Notes under the pieces: model-generated
What the model was told of the DNA's origin: nothing
Databases searched by the model: none
The model's input: only the letters and a program-made list of their open reading frames with translations
Part shown: piece by piece, positions 34,400 to 44,849 of the stretch
Layout: the number at the start of each line of letters is the position of its first letter
Position numbering within the stretch: the first letter of the stretch is position 1
Source: Toxorhynchites rutilus septentrionalis
Lineage: Eukaryota > Arthropoda > Insecta > Diptera > Culicidae
DNA length: 64,000 nucleotides
NCBI RefSeq assembly: GCF_029784135.1
Contig: NC_073746.1
Coordinates: 179,863,788-179,927,787, forward strand
Reading direction: 5' to 3'
Position numbers and translations under genes: made by a program

Positions 34400-36100
34400 A
34401 CAAAGAAAAAAAAGTCACAGGAGGGTTGTGTCCGAGACACGACCGCATAGTTGACGTAGGATTCCGTTAGGCTATATGTTGATATTGGATATGTTTGAAG
34501 AATTACATCGTTAAACTCTTTGATAATGATTTTGTGGTCTCCTGAAAAGGGCCGTTTTTTTTTGGTTGTTGGGTATTGTTTGTTCACTCCACCACTCCAG
34601 TCATTAGATGGTGCGAATCAGATAAAAGATACCGAATTGGAACGAGATATATAAAAACCGCACTCTGTGATCCTAGACGAGATGCCTCCTGTTATGTATG
34701 GAAAAATAAAACACAAAATGAAAGCAACAAAACAGACAGCTCAAACCAAACGACCCTCTCTCAAGTGGGAACACACTGTGGTTTTTATTTATGAAAATTG
34801 AAACAAATCGTTTCATATATCAAGTCATTTTCAGCACAACTGCTACCATATAAAATTTTACACTTGCACTTGTGCTATTTTTTCACAATACACGATCGGT
34901 CATTGATATGAAATTTCACGAAGCAACCAACATTAAAGTTGCAAATAAAATTTTTTTTTTGCTAGAATTAATAGTATCACTCACCTCACTTGCAATATAA
35001 AAATGCCCCCGACTTTCATATACTTGCAATGCCGATTCTCCCAGGCAGCTTGGTTTTGATGTCTCTGTTAGGGAATACATTTCAGTTGGGAAAAAAGGTT
35101 CCCCCTACTTTTATGTATTTGCTCATTCTTTATGTGGACACCGACTGGACAACATCGTTACTGGACGAGCTGGACGGCGAGGGATCGAGCGCCTTTCTCA
35201 AGGCAATGAGGGTGGAGGTGTAGGGCAGGAGTTAGAAAAGAGTTTTCCAAGGGCCTTTCTCAAGGCTAGAGACGAATGAACTGAAATGTTTAATGTCTTT
35301 ATAATACAAAATCATTCCATACCATTCCATTCCATGTGCAAATACATGCCGAATTCCCCCATGCAGCTTGGTTTTGATGTCTCTGTTAGGGACCCGCCAC
35401 ATGTGTCGTCAATTTCGACCAATCAGAAGTGGATAGGGGTAATAGTGGATTCCGACCAAATTAGGATAGGGGTTGAGATTTTTCAATTGTTCAATTGTTA
35501 GTTTCATGACATATATCATTTTCTTCAATATAAAAAATTGTTATGGAGTATCGAAATCGATTGACACAAAAATTTCATCAATCCATCATGAAATGACTGA
35601 GCAATAAGCGTTTGAAATTAGACAATTTTCACGATGTGCTCGATTTTCGATTTTCAATTTGTACCCCAATATGTTCCCGAAAGTCGTAATCCTACATCAA
35701 AAGTGCACATATAGAAACGAAGTTTGGAAGGGCGGAACCCTCAAAAGTCACGCGCAAAGAGTTTGTTCGATTGAGAACTTTTTTGTCACAGATTTTAGAT
35801 CGGAATATTTCTTTCATGTAATGGAAATATTGCCGGAGTGGTTATTCGCCCGATTGAGAAATAACAGACTTTCTACCGCTTCCACAAGAAATTCAAACTG
35901 CTTGCAATTCGTCACACGCACTCTGAAAATTTAAAATAAATTGAATATTTAATGAACATACAATAACATCACTATCGATTATTTACGGCCAAAAACGATG
36001 TTTACTGTTACACTTTCATTTTTTTATTTGTTTTCATGCGCTGTCGACACCTCAAAACATATCAACGATTGTCACGAAGAAATCCCAGTTCATGTGACAA
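34400..36100. repeat. Dispersed repeat family R, copy C, and related debris
   Basis: There is no gene. At 34430-34470 lies GACACGACCGCATAGTTGAC, also seen as reverse complement near 48060-48075. At 35030-35095 and 35340-35400 are units with GCCGATTCTCCCAGGCAGC and TTTTGATGTCTCTGTTAGGG, which are copies of the 85-90 bp repeat in 43260-43760. A worn CTAGAGACGAATGAACTG near 35266 resembles the hairpin unit but has no target duplication. Confidence 0.5.
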
Positions 36101-36159
36101 TCGTCACGTAGATTGATAGTCGTATTCCCGGTGAGAGTTCATTCAAGTGATATTTCTCA

Positions 36160-36400
36160 TGGCATCCGTCCGGTGGAATCGCGTGACATATGTGACAATT
36201 GTATCTCATCTTACAAGCCACGCAGAATCTGGTCGATTGTTGACTTCGGAATATTGAGATCAGTCACAATTTTACGTACAGAGTGTTGTGATTTTAGTCG
36301 AGTTCGTTCCCTGGCGAACTTTCCGATTTTTGCTGAGCGGCTTCTGTTAGTTTTTTTCCGGTCACCCAACGAGGAAGTCTAGCGATTCCTCTTAATGGTT
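36160..36400 (-). pseudogene. mariner/Tc1-like transposase N-terminal remnant
   Basis: On the minus strand about 36378-36200 reads TSSLGDRKKTNRSRSAKIGK and then SVRKIVTDLNIPKSTIDQIL before a stop. This is the usual SVRK-x-A-x-x-L-x-I-x-x-x-S-V-x-x-I-L helix-turn-helix of mariner-related transposases. No catalytic domain remains. Confidence 0.5.
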
Positions 36401-36409
36401 CGATAAACA

Positions 36410-36669
36410 AAAAATTTAAGTGGGTTATGTCTATGATATAACCGCAAGGTTCACGTGGAACTACCTTAGCTTAGCAATCATTCGTTTGTATTGATTAAAT
36501 TCTTGATTGAATGAAACAGTTTCCAAATTCAATTGAGTTCAATATATTTGCTCTGTGAGTGAAAAAAATGAACAAATGCCGTGTAAAGTCAATTCATTTA
36601 TTGTGATTGATTGTTTTTCGTTACAAGTAAATTTAATGACGGACCTTTTACGTTTGGTATGATGACTAG
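36410..36669. repeat. Dispersed repeat family R, copy A, left part
   Basis: GACCTTTTACGTTTGGTATG at 36641-36660 aligns with the reverse complement of 47950-47975, and the sequence continues beyond the BEL element at 42969. The BEL element is inserted in this repeat copy. Confidence 0.55.
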
Positions 36670-37084
36670 TGTTGGCGCGTTCCTCAGCGCCAAGGCAGTG
36701 GACTGTAAAGCGGAAAGAACGTTTCAACTGTGTGGAAATTAACTCTTTCTTCCGCCTTGAGAAAGGCAGGTATTGGTTTCCACAGCAGTCTACTAGCCAG
36801 ATATCGATGGTGCGAAGGTTTATTCGGAAGGCAAGAGTGCACTTGGAAGTCAAACACTTTTCTTCTAACTAGTGGTTTATTTGACGATGTTACAATATAA
36901 CGTGTAAAAACCGAATGAATAAGCTCTCGACCGCCACCTCTTTTTATGTAGTTGTGAACGGGTAGCGTTAGCGATGAATATTGGTTCGTCGGTGCATGGT
37001 GATGTCGGTGATGCATGTCCCGCGCATGCGCTCAATGCGTGCAACGATGACGTCATTCCGGAGCGGTCGAGTCGGGCGCGAACA
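36670..37084 (-). repeat. BEL 3' LTR
   Basis: 415 bp. As read on the minus strand it starts TGTTCGCGCCCGACTCGACC and ends AGGAACGCGCCAACA. It contains a short palindrome GCGCATGCGC. Nearly identical to the LTR at 42549. Confidence 0.95.
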
Positions 37085-37207
37085 TACTCCCGCCAGGCTA
37101 CAAAGAACTCACTGAATCTGCTGCATTGTCGTCAATGGGAAGGACAGATAATTTCGATACTGCTCTTCTATACACCGAATCTCCTATCTTGACATCTACT
37201 GCTCTTA

Positions 37208-40200
37208 CTAGTTCATCGGGACCCGGATAGGTTTCCAACATTGCGGTGGTATATCTCTTTGTTCAAGCAACACGATCATACCAGGACGAATATTTGGCTG
37301 CTTCGTACGGTTTTTACCTCTCGGCTGCAAACTCAACAAATAATCATGGCTCCATTGTCTCCAAAACTGTTCACGTAAGTGCTGAAGAAATTGCCATCTC
37401 GATAATCGATTCGTTGGTAGTTCGTTGTAACTAGGCTCCGGTGTCGCAATCAGGGGACGACCTATTAAGAAATGACCTGGCGTAAGAATATCAGCATCGG
37501 GTACTGCAGATGTTGTGCATAAAGGACGGGAATTCATAACTGCCTCTACTTGGGTGAGAACGGTGGTATACTCTTCAAATGTCAGATTTGCAGTTTTCAA
37601 TATCCTTTTAAGATGGTATTTGGCAATCTTGACAGCACTTTCCCAGAGCCCGCCAAAATTTGGCGCTTCTGGAGGAATGAAATTCCAGGAGATTTCCTTT
37701 GGTAGACAGAAACATTCAATTTCGTGTACAACTTCTCGGTTTCTGAACCGATGATACAATTCATTTAGCTCGGATTTGGCCCCTCTAAAGTTGGCTCCGT
37801 TGTCTGAAAATATTTCTCGGCAAAGGCCCCGTCGGCTCACAAATCGCTGCAATGTTGCTAAAAAAGCAGCTGTTGACATATCAGATACCAATTCTAGATG
37901 AACCGCCTTAGTTGACATGCATATAAAGACAGCTATAAATGCTTTGACAATCTTTGGTTTATGTTGGCCTTCTTTGACAAACACAGGCCCGGCATAATCG
38001 ATTCCAACTCTTTCAAACGGATAAGCGGGTGTAACTCGGCAAGACGGCAAATTTCCCATCAACTGACTGGAACCTTTAGGTTTTGATCTAAAACAGGTGA
38101 CGCAATTTCGTGTAATCTTCCGAACGCTGGATCTTCCATCTATTAGCCAGAACTGCATACGAAGAGCTGCTAGTAATGCTGTTGGTCCGATATGTAGGTG
38201 TTCTTCATGATACATGCGGATAATTTGATCGGTAATTGGATGTTTAGGGAGCAAATACGGATGCTTGCTGTTAAAAGATAACTGGGAGTTTTGAAGCCTT
38301 CCTCCAACGCGCAACACTCCATCTATGTAAATAGGATTAAGAGCGGATAATTTCCTACTGGGTTCTCCAGCTCGTACTCGTTGAATTTCATCAGCAAAAA
38401 CGTCTTGTTGTATGATCTGCACTATCAAGTGAGAGGCTGAACGGAGTTCTTGAATGGTGGGATGATTTTTCAGAACTCGTTCCGTACATGATTTAAGCTG
38501 GCAATTGCGGATGAATCGCTGCACAAATGCGAGTACCCGCTGCAGTTTCCTGAAGGAGCTAAACTTTGAAAATATCGGCAACTTCTCGTTGTTGATTACT
38601 GGCACGACTATGACAGTTGTCTGCTTGATATCCGGAATTTCATTTTCAGGAATGTCTTCAGAGGTTTCTGATTGATACTCGAGGATGCTAAGGTATTTTG
38701 GGCCAGTCCACCAAAGTTCGTTAGTACTGAGAGCCTTTGGAAACTGTCCTCTGGAGATCAAATCGGCGGGGTTTTGTTTGGATTTCACATACTTCCATGC
38801 ATAAGTTTCGGTATTTTTCAATATTTCTGCCACGCGATTACGTACAAACACTTCTAAAACTGATAGTGGCTTCTGAAGCCAAGCTAACACCACTTGGCTG
38901 TCACACCATAGAACCACTTGTTTGACCTCCAACTGTAGAGATTTCAGCACTTTCACTATTAAACGCGAGAGAAGGCGAGCGCCAAGCAATTCCTTGCGGG
39001 GAATACTCATTTCACCCATTGGGCATACCTTGGATTTACTGCACAACATATTAAGGCGGATTGTACCATCTGCTAGGATGCATCGAATGTATATTACTGC
39101 TCCGTATGCAGCATTTGAAGCGTCGGAAAACCCATGAATTTCCACGACAGCAGCACTTACAATCATGGTATATCTGGGAATTTTTATTTCGCTCACTGAT
39201 GCTAAAGCCTCACGAAAATGTAACCAGGATTCCAGTAGCTCGTTCTCCAAAGGTGCGTCCCATGGGAGACCAAATTTCCAAATTTTCTGCATAATCATCT
39301 TGGCGAAAACGGTGACTGGTGTTAGAAGTCCCAGAGGATCGAAAAGTTTACCAATGTCGGACAATACCGAGCGCTTGGTCGGGTTACGATTGTCACTGTT
39401 TACACTAAAAACAAACACGTCTTGTTCTGGACTCCATATCATCCCTAAAGTATTTATAACAACTGATGTATTGTCCAAATGCACTAACTTTTCTCGGTCC
39501 GGTTCCGGTATGTCATTTAAAATTTCAGCACTATTCGAACTCCATTTATGAACTGGAAATCCACCTTTCATCAGCAGTCCTCGAATTTGGTTGCGGGTGA
39601 CAAGCGCTTCGTTAATTGAATTCGCACCCGAAATAACGTCATCAACATAGCAATCTTGGCGGACGATTTGTGCGCCGAGTGGAAATGAATCATTTTCGTC
39701 CTCGCAAAGCTGCATCAAACATCTGGTCGCTAAGAATGGTGCGGCAGCCGTGCCGTACGTCACTGTAGTAAGTTCCAGTATACGAAGAGGGTCATCTTGA
39801 TGAGAACGCCAGAATATTCTTTGGAGGCGTGTCTGGTTTGGATTGATTCGGATCTGACGATACATTTTTGAAATGTCGGCTGTGAAAACGAAACGATGTT
39901 TCCTGAATCGTAGCAGGATACTGAAAATATCGCTTTGAAGTATTCCTCCTACTTGAAGGACGTCATTTAGTGATTTGTCACTCGGTGATGCTTTAGACGA
40001 TGCATCAAACACTACTCGCAGTTTTGTTGTTGAACTCGATGGGCGCAGAATAGCTTGATGCGGAATATAATACGTGCCCTTGTCGAGTGAACAATTGGAT
40101 TCCTTTATTTCTCGACAGTGTCCCATAGATTCATATTCTTTGATAAATTGCTGATACTGTTGCTTCAGTTCCGGATTTCTCGCAAGTCTTCTTTCCAGCG

Positions 40201-42412
40201 AAAGGAAGCGTCGCATGGCCAGTGTTCGATTGTTACCTATGTCTTGAATTGATTCTCGCAAAGGTAAACTTACCACATATCTTCCTGTAATATCTCGATA
40301 ATGGGTTGTTTGGAATATTTTCTCGCACTCTTCTTGTTCAGTAGATTGTGAAGCTTCATGAATTTCTTCCAACTCCCAAAACTGGCGTAGAACTTCGGAG
40401 ATTGAATCATTTGCAACGGCTAAACAATGTTGAGAGTCGCCATCGTCGATGCTACCAGCAACTACCCATCCAAGATGTGTTTCTATCAATTCAGGCAAGT
40501 TGTTTCCTAGCTGAACACGGCCCGTCTTCAACAATTGTAAAAATTGTGAGACGCCAATTAGCATATCGATGGGAGCCGGGTTGTTGAAGTTCGGATCTGC
40601 GATGGGTATACTGTTATCAATTGGCCATGATGATACTTGTATATGCGTTGCTGGAATTGATCCCGTTATGTTAGGAACCACTAAACATTCAAAATTGGTG
40701 GAATAGTCGGAGTGCATCGATTCTACTTCCACCATCACTGTTTCTTTGGCGTACGTTTTGGTCCCACCAATTCCGGCTATGGGCTTGTACACTGGCCGTC
40801 GTGTGACGGACAAACGATCGATTAACGACTTGGATATAAAATTCACTTGTGATCCGCTATCCAGCAACACTCTGCAAGGCGTTGTGTATCCACAATTATC
40901 TCTGACCCGCACCATAGCAGTCATTAACATCACAGTTGTAGTAGCTCTGTGACAATTACAAGATACAACCGTATTGGTGACTGGCTCGCAGACGGTAAAC
41001 TTCTCTGGGGTGCTGGAACATGGTTGTTCTTCCATTTTGTGGCTGAAAGAATGGTCTTCTGTAGTAGACGATTCCTGATGCAAAAGTGTGTGATGTTTAC
41101 GGTGACATCGAGCGCATGTTTTCTTCGATGAACATTCTAGGGATCTATGCCCAGGACGGAGACAATTAAAACAGATTTTCAATTCCTTCACCTTTGCGTT
41201 ACGCTGGATCGGTGATAGCTTATGAAACTCCGGACACTCAAAATGGCGGTGGCTCTCGTTACATATTTCACAGGAACCTACGGAAGTTGCAGCTGTTGCT
41301 GTGTATGATTTCTGGTTCGACGGCCTGAAGCTCGTATACTGCTTAGACTGCGCCTCCTTTGATGTAACCTGGAATCGATTCTGGAACCTTTCCAAAACTT
41401 GACATTCGCTGCGAAGGAAGGATACGGTGTCTTGAATATTTGGTAATTTAGCATGCTGTTGGTTCCTCTCCCAAAGTTGAAGTGTTTGGCTATCTAATCT
41501 CGACGTAAGAATTTTCACCAAAATGAGGCCTGAAAGCTCATCCACTTTCAGCCCCTGATACTCGAGTCCGCCAACATGGCGATTGAAAGATTTAACTAAT
41601 TCGAGTAAATCCTTAAAATTTCGCTTAGTTATTGGCTTTAAATCAAGCAATCCGTCGAGATGTGTGTCGACGATCACTCTTGGATTCTCATATTGATCGA
41701 TGAGTTGCTGCCATGTTTGTTGAAAATTGTTGTCTGTAATTATCTTTGCTGTAATCCAGCCCGCTGCATCGTCTATTAGAGCCTTGTCGAGATGGTGCAG
41801 TTTAACTGCATCGGAATCTCCACTGCGAGCGAAAATATCCTCAAACATCGTGCGGAACTTCGGCCAGTTCTCCACTCTGCCGTCGAAAGTTGGCACAGGT
41901 GCTCTTATTGGTTGTTGAACAATCACAGTTTGATTTGAATTTTCTGTTCTGGAATTCATGGCAGGCGAAAATATATCGGTGAGTTGCTCCAACAAAGCGA
42001 GTGTGTTCGTGTGAAGCGCGTCAAATTGATCTAATTTTTCTTCCTCCTCCTCGATGTCAGATGAAACGGTCAATGTTTGTATTTCGCGATGAATGTCTGT
42101 GAACTCCTTATAATGGAGCTCCAGTTTCTTCGCAAACACTTTCAGTAATGATGGGTTTATCTTCTGTGGCTCATCTTCGGCTTCCTCAAGATGACGGTTA
42201 ATCACATTCACTTTTCTGCTGATCTGTTGACGCTGGTAGCATAAATTTTCTCTGGTGTTCACTGTTTCCTTCTTCTTTGGTGTGGCAGCTTCCATCTGCT
42301 GGAGCTGATTGCACAAGGATTCTCTGGGATCTTCCTTCTTCGATGGTGTGGCGGCTTCTTTATCCGAAACTTGGTCGGATTTCGGTGTGTGTCGTACTCT
42401 CGGCATTCTCAA
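37208..42412 (-). CDS. BEL/Pao Gag-Pol polyprotein, frameshifted near its C-terminus
   Basis: A single open frame of 1734 aa. Order: Gag with two zinc motifs ([27 protein letters not shown]; 41120-41280), protease DSGSQVNF (about residue 517), RT with [12 protein letters not shown] and YVDD (about 922), RNase [14 protein letters not shown] (about 1094), and an integrase zinc domain with catalytic D, D, E in [15 protein letters not shown] and NFGGLWES (about 1469, 1535, 1583). The frame ends [11 protein letters not shown]. In another frame the typical BEL C-terminus continues ([23 protein letters not shown]) to a stop at 37098, so one indel near 37235 removes the last 40 or so residues. All catalytic blocks are intact. 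It should encode the full machinery for reverse transcription and integration, but integrase tail function may be lost. Confidence 0.92.
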   Translation of the reverse strand: MRMPRVRHTPKSDQVSDKEAATPSKKEDPRESLCNQLQQMEAATPKKKETVNTRENLCYQRQQISRKVNVINRHLEEAEDEPQKINPSLLKVFAKKLELHYKEFTDIHREIQTLTVSSDIEEEEEKLDQFDALHTNTLALLEQLTDIFSPAMNSRTENSNQTVIVQQPIRAPVPTFDGRVENWPKFRTMFEDIFARSGDSDAVKLHHLDKALIDDAAGWITAKIITDNNFQQTWQQLIDQYENPRVIVDTHLDGLLDLKPITKRNFKDLLELVKSFNRHVGGLEYQGLKVDELSGLILVKILTSRLDSQTLQLWERNQQHAKLPNIQDTVSFLRSECQVLERFQNRFQVTSKEAQSKQYTSFRPSNQKSYTATAATSVGSCEICNESHRHFECPEFHKLSPIQRNAKVKELKICFNCLRPGHRSLECSSKKTCARCHRKHHTLLHQESSTTEDHSFSHKMEEQPCSSTPEKFTVCEPVTNTVVSCNCHRATTTVMLMTAMVRVRDNCGYTTPCRVLLDSGSQVNFISKSLIDRLSVTRRPVYKPIAGIGGTKTYAKETVMVEVESMHSDYSTNFECLVVPNITGSIPATHIQVSSWPIDNSIPIADPNFNNPAPIDMLIGVSQFLQLLKTGRVQLGNNLPELIETHLGWVVAGSIDDGDSQHCLAVANDSISEVLRQFWELEEIHEASQSTEQEECEKIFQTTHYRDITGRYVVSLPLRESIQDIGNNRTLAMRRFLSLERRLARNPELKQQYQQFIKEYESMGHCREIKESNCSLDKGTYYIPHQAILRPSSSTTKLRVVFDASSKASPSDKSLNDVLQVGGILQSDIFSILLRFRKHRFVFTADISKMYRQIRINPNQTRLQRIFWRSHQDDPLRILELTTVTYGTAAAPFLATRCLMQLCEDENDSFPLGAQIVRQDCYVDDVISGANSINEALVTRNQIRGLLMKGGFPVHKWSSNSAEILNDIPEPDREKLVHLDNTSVVINTLGMIWSPEQDVFVFSVNSDNRNPTKRSVLSDIGKLFDPLGLLTPVTVFAKMIMQKIWKFGLPWDAPLENELLESWLHFREALASVSEIKIPRYTMIVSAAVVEIHGFSDASNAAYGAVIYIRCILADGTIRLNMLCSKSKVCPMGEMSIPRKELLGARLLSRLIVKVLKSLQLEVKQVVLWCDSQVVLAWLQKPLSVLEVFVRNRVAEILKNTETYAWKYVKSKQNPADLISRGQFPKALSTNELWWTGPKYLSILEYQSETSEDIPENEIPDIKQTTVIVVPVINNEKLPIFSKFSSFRKLQRVLAFVQRFIRNCQLKSCTERVLKNHPTIQELRSASHLIVQIIQQDVFADEIQRVRAGEPSRKLSALNPIYIDGVLRVGGRLQNSQLSFNSKHPYLLPKHPITDQIIRMYHEEHLHIGPTALLAALRMQFWLIDGRSSVRKITRNCVTCFRSKPKGSSQLMGNLPSCRVTPAYPFERVGIDYAGPVFVKEGQHKPKIVKAFIAVFICMSTKAVHLELVSDMSTAAFLATLQRFVSRRGLCREIFSDNGANFRGAKSELNELYHRFRNREVVHEIECFCLPKEISWNFIPPEAPNFGGLWESAVKIAKYHLKRILKTANLTFEEYTTVLTQVEAVMNSRPLCTTSAVPDADILTPGHFLIGRPLIATPEPSYNELPTNRLSRWQFLQHLREQFWRQWSHDYLLSLQPRGKNRTKQPNIRPGMIVLLEQRDIPPQCWKPIRVPMN

Positions 42413-42529
42413 CGTTTTCTTTTCACACTTCTCACTCGATACGCGTTTCCGGACTACTTTTCCCTAGCAGACTTCCGTTCACAACACTCTCACCGGATAA
42501 CCAATTCGCATAAGCACTCTGATTCGATA

Positions 42530-42547
42530 TCCGGTTCGAAGGACCAT
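42530..42547 (-). other. BEL primer-binding site
   Basis: Two bases inside the 5' LTR the minus strand reads TGGTCCTTCGAACCGG. It starts with TGG (complement of CCA) and includes a T-loop complement (TTCGAACC), so it should pair with the 3' end of a tRNA. I do not assign which tRNA. Confidence 0.7.
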
Positions 42548-42548
42548 A

Positions 42549-42963
42549 TGTTGGCGCGTTCCTCAGCGCCAAGGCAGTGGACTGTAAAGCGGAAAGAACG
42601 TTTCAACTGTGTGGAAATTAACTCTTTCTTCCGCCTTGAGAAAGGCAGGTATTGGTTTCCACAGCAGTCTTCTAGCCAGATATCGATGGTGCGAAGGTTT
42701 ATTCGGAAGGCAAGAGTGCACTTGGAAGTCAAACACTTTTCTTCTAACTAGTGGTTTATTTGACGATGTTACAATATAACGTGTAAAAACCGAATGAATA
42801 AGCTCTCGACCGCCACCTCTTTTTATGTAGTTGTGAACGGGTAGCGTTAGCGATGAATATTGGTTCGTCGGTGCATGGTGATGTCGGTGATGCATGTCCC
42901 GCGCATGCGCTCAATGCGTGCAACGATGACGTCATTCCGGAGCGGTCGAGTCGGGCGCGAACA
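42549..42963 (-). repeat. BEL 5' LTR
   Basis: 415 bp, nearly identical to the 3' LTR at 36670. It lies upstream of the polyprotein on the minus strand and should hold the element promoter. Confidence 0.95.
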
Positions 42964-42968
42964 ACTAG

Positions 42969-44060
42969 AACAAAATATATGTACGGAAGAATTATCAAAC
43001 GTTTGATGAACCAGCCTAAGGCTGAAAATCTTTCCAATAAAGACAAAACAAAATTATCAAACGATTATTTTATTTTACATTTCCCTCTGAAGTTTACATC
43101 CCAAAAGTGTACATACTTCTCGAATCTCGAATTTGCTTGAAACTGGGAAGTTCATTCGCTTCTCGTGGCTGCACGATTTTCCCAGGTTCCTAAGTTTAGA
43201 AGATCATGTTAGGACAGACATATTCCACTCTGCACAAAGGCAAGCGAGGACAAAAGTACTCGCAGTTTGCATTTATTTGCAGAGCCGATTTCCCCAGAAA
43301 CCTCGGTTTTGAAGTCTGTGTTAGGGAAACACATTTCAATCGGAACAAAAATACCCCCGATTTGTATGAATTCGCAATGCCGATTTCCCCACGCTTCATG
43401 GATTTGAAGTCTGTGTTAGGGAAACACATTCCAGTCGGAACAAAAATACCCCCGACTTGCATGAATTTGAAATACCGATTTCTCCAGGCACCTTGGTTTA
43501 GAAATCTCTATTAGGGAACACATTTCGGTGGGAACAAAAGCTCCCCCTACTTTCGTGTGTTCTTCTTCTTCTTTTTGGCTTTAAGAGGGTTTAAACTTTT
43601 CAGTTCACTCGCCTCTAGGCTCTTTCGTGTGTTTGCAATGTCGATTTCGCTGCTTGGTTTTAAAGTCTGTGATAGGGAACATTTTTCGATGAAAACAAAA
43701 GTCCCCCTACTTTCATGTATTTGCAATGCCGATTTCCCCAAGGCTGCTTGGTTTTGATGGCTGTGTTAGGGAAACCGTAAATCGGGCCAATCAAAACGAT
43801 GCAGTTAGGGCGTTTAGATAACGCCTAATATTTTACAGTTATTCAATTGTTTATCTAATGAAAAACAACATTTTGTTAGTTGCGATAGATGCGTAGAAAT
43901 ATTCCCTATCAAGTGATGCAAACATCTCTCCTATCCAGTACGAAATGTTCGAGCTATAAGCATTCGAAATCTTTCATTTTTTCCTGCATGTTCTGTGTTT
44001 AGGTTTTCATTTTACCCTCCATATATTCCGGTTAGACGTAGTCCCACGTCAAAATCACGC
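42969..44060. repeat. Dispersed repeat family R, copy A, right part
   Basis: It holds several tandem units of about 85-90 bp at 43260-43760 with GCCGATTTCCCCA, TTTGAAGTCTGTGTTAGGG and AACAAAAATACCCCCGA. It ends near a GACGTAGTCCCACGTC motif at 44036. The same sequence lies inverted at 45900-47990. The hairpin unit at 43562 has inserted into one of the tandem units. Confidence 0.65.
43562..43621 (-). repeat. Hairpin micro-retroposon, copy 3
   Basis: A 60-bp unit flanked by a 12-bp direct repeat CTTTCGTGTGTT (43550-43561, 43622-43633). It sits in a tandem unit of repeat R, where sister units supply the empty site. The hairpin arms are AGAGG and CCTCT; the tail reads AAAAAGAAGAAGAAGA on the minus strand. 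Confidence 0.85.
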
Positions 44061-44849
44061 TTCACTGTAGGTTTTTCATATTTATGAAAATAAGATCTGG
44101 GCGACTCCAGAAGCTTTTTCATAACCACAGCACGGAAATCTCTCGGTTTTGATAAATGATAGACACTGAGTGAAAATAAACAGAATAGATCCTCCATTAC
44201 AGCAAGGTAAAAAAGTGAACGAGAATATATTGGGCACGGCGTACATGAATTTTGAATTTCTAAATGGTCTTAACAGTTGACCAGTAAAAGTGAGTATATT
44301 TGAGTCTCAATAGATACTGTATAATTGATTCGAACCTTAATTGTGTTCAATAAATGCTATTTGAAATACTAAATAATGTCACAAAAGTACAAATCTAATA
44401 GAAAATTTACAAAAAAATATCATGGGGATGTGGAATTTCTAGGGAACAATTGCCGTCATTGCCGTTGACGATACATTCTGATGCATTTTGAAGCCACACA
44501 AACATACATAATCATATATACTCCCATATACAAAATACATTACATACAACATTTCATTACAGTATCGGTTTACATTCTAACGTTAGGGAAATACTCGTAA
44601 TTTGCACAAGCTCTTACTCTATGCCGACCATTATTTCTACAAATGAAGCTACTGAAAGAACCGCCGATGAACAATCAATACAATCCACAAACTTGTTGGG
44701 CTTCAACATCCAGAATGCTGATGAAACGGTGAGAATGATAACCTAAACAATGGTTAGTTCACTTCCAGCGGTCAATGCTCACCAATCATATTAGAAGCTC
44801 GCGTTAATCCAAGTTCTAGAAAGGTGGTGATTTGTTTCAATAAAATACG
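44061..44849. other. Upstream region of ninaA
   Basis: AT-rich with no repeat recognised after 44060. It should include the ninaA promoter. A frame at 44643-44728 followed by GTGAGA looks like an exon but would not supply a signal peptide, so I did not use it. Confidence 0.4.

Larger units (their letters stand above)
36670..42963 (-). mobile_element. BEL/Pao LTR retrotransposon, near-intact
   Basis: 6294 bp, with 415-bp LTRs at 36670-37084 and 42549-42963. The LTRs begin TG and end CA on both strands and differ at a single site that I can see (CTACTAGCC versus CTTCTAGCC). The target duplication is ACTAG (36665-36669, 42964-42968), the 5-bp size normal for BEL. The uninterrupted sequence of the site is present in repeat copy B near 47940-47980. 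Nearly identical LTRs mean a recent insertion. Confidence 0.95.

Noticed and set aside
35260..35305. Fifth copy of the hairpin unit (CTAGAGACGAATGAACTG)
   Set aside because: The similarity is real but worn, and I could not find flanking duplications, so I did not count it.
44643..44728. Possible alternative first exon of ninaA (MKLLKEPPMNNQ, followed by GTGAGA)
   Set aside because: It is hydrophilic and not in a phase that gives a signal peptide; 44850-44894 fits phase and function.
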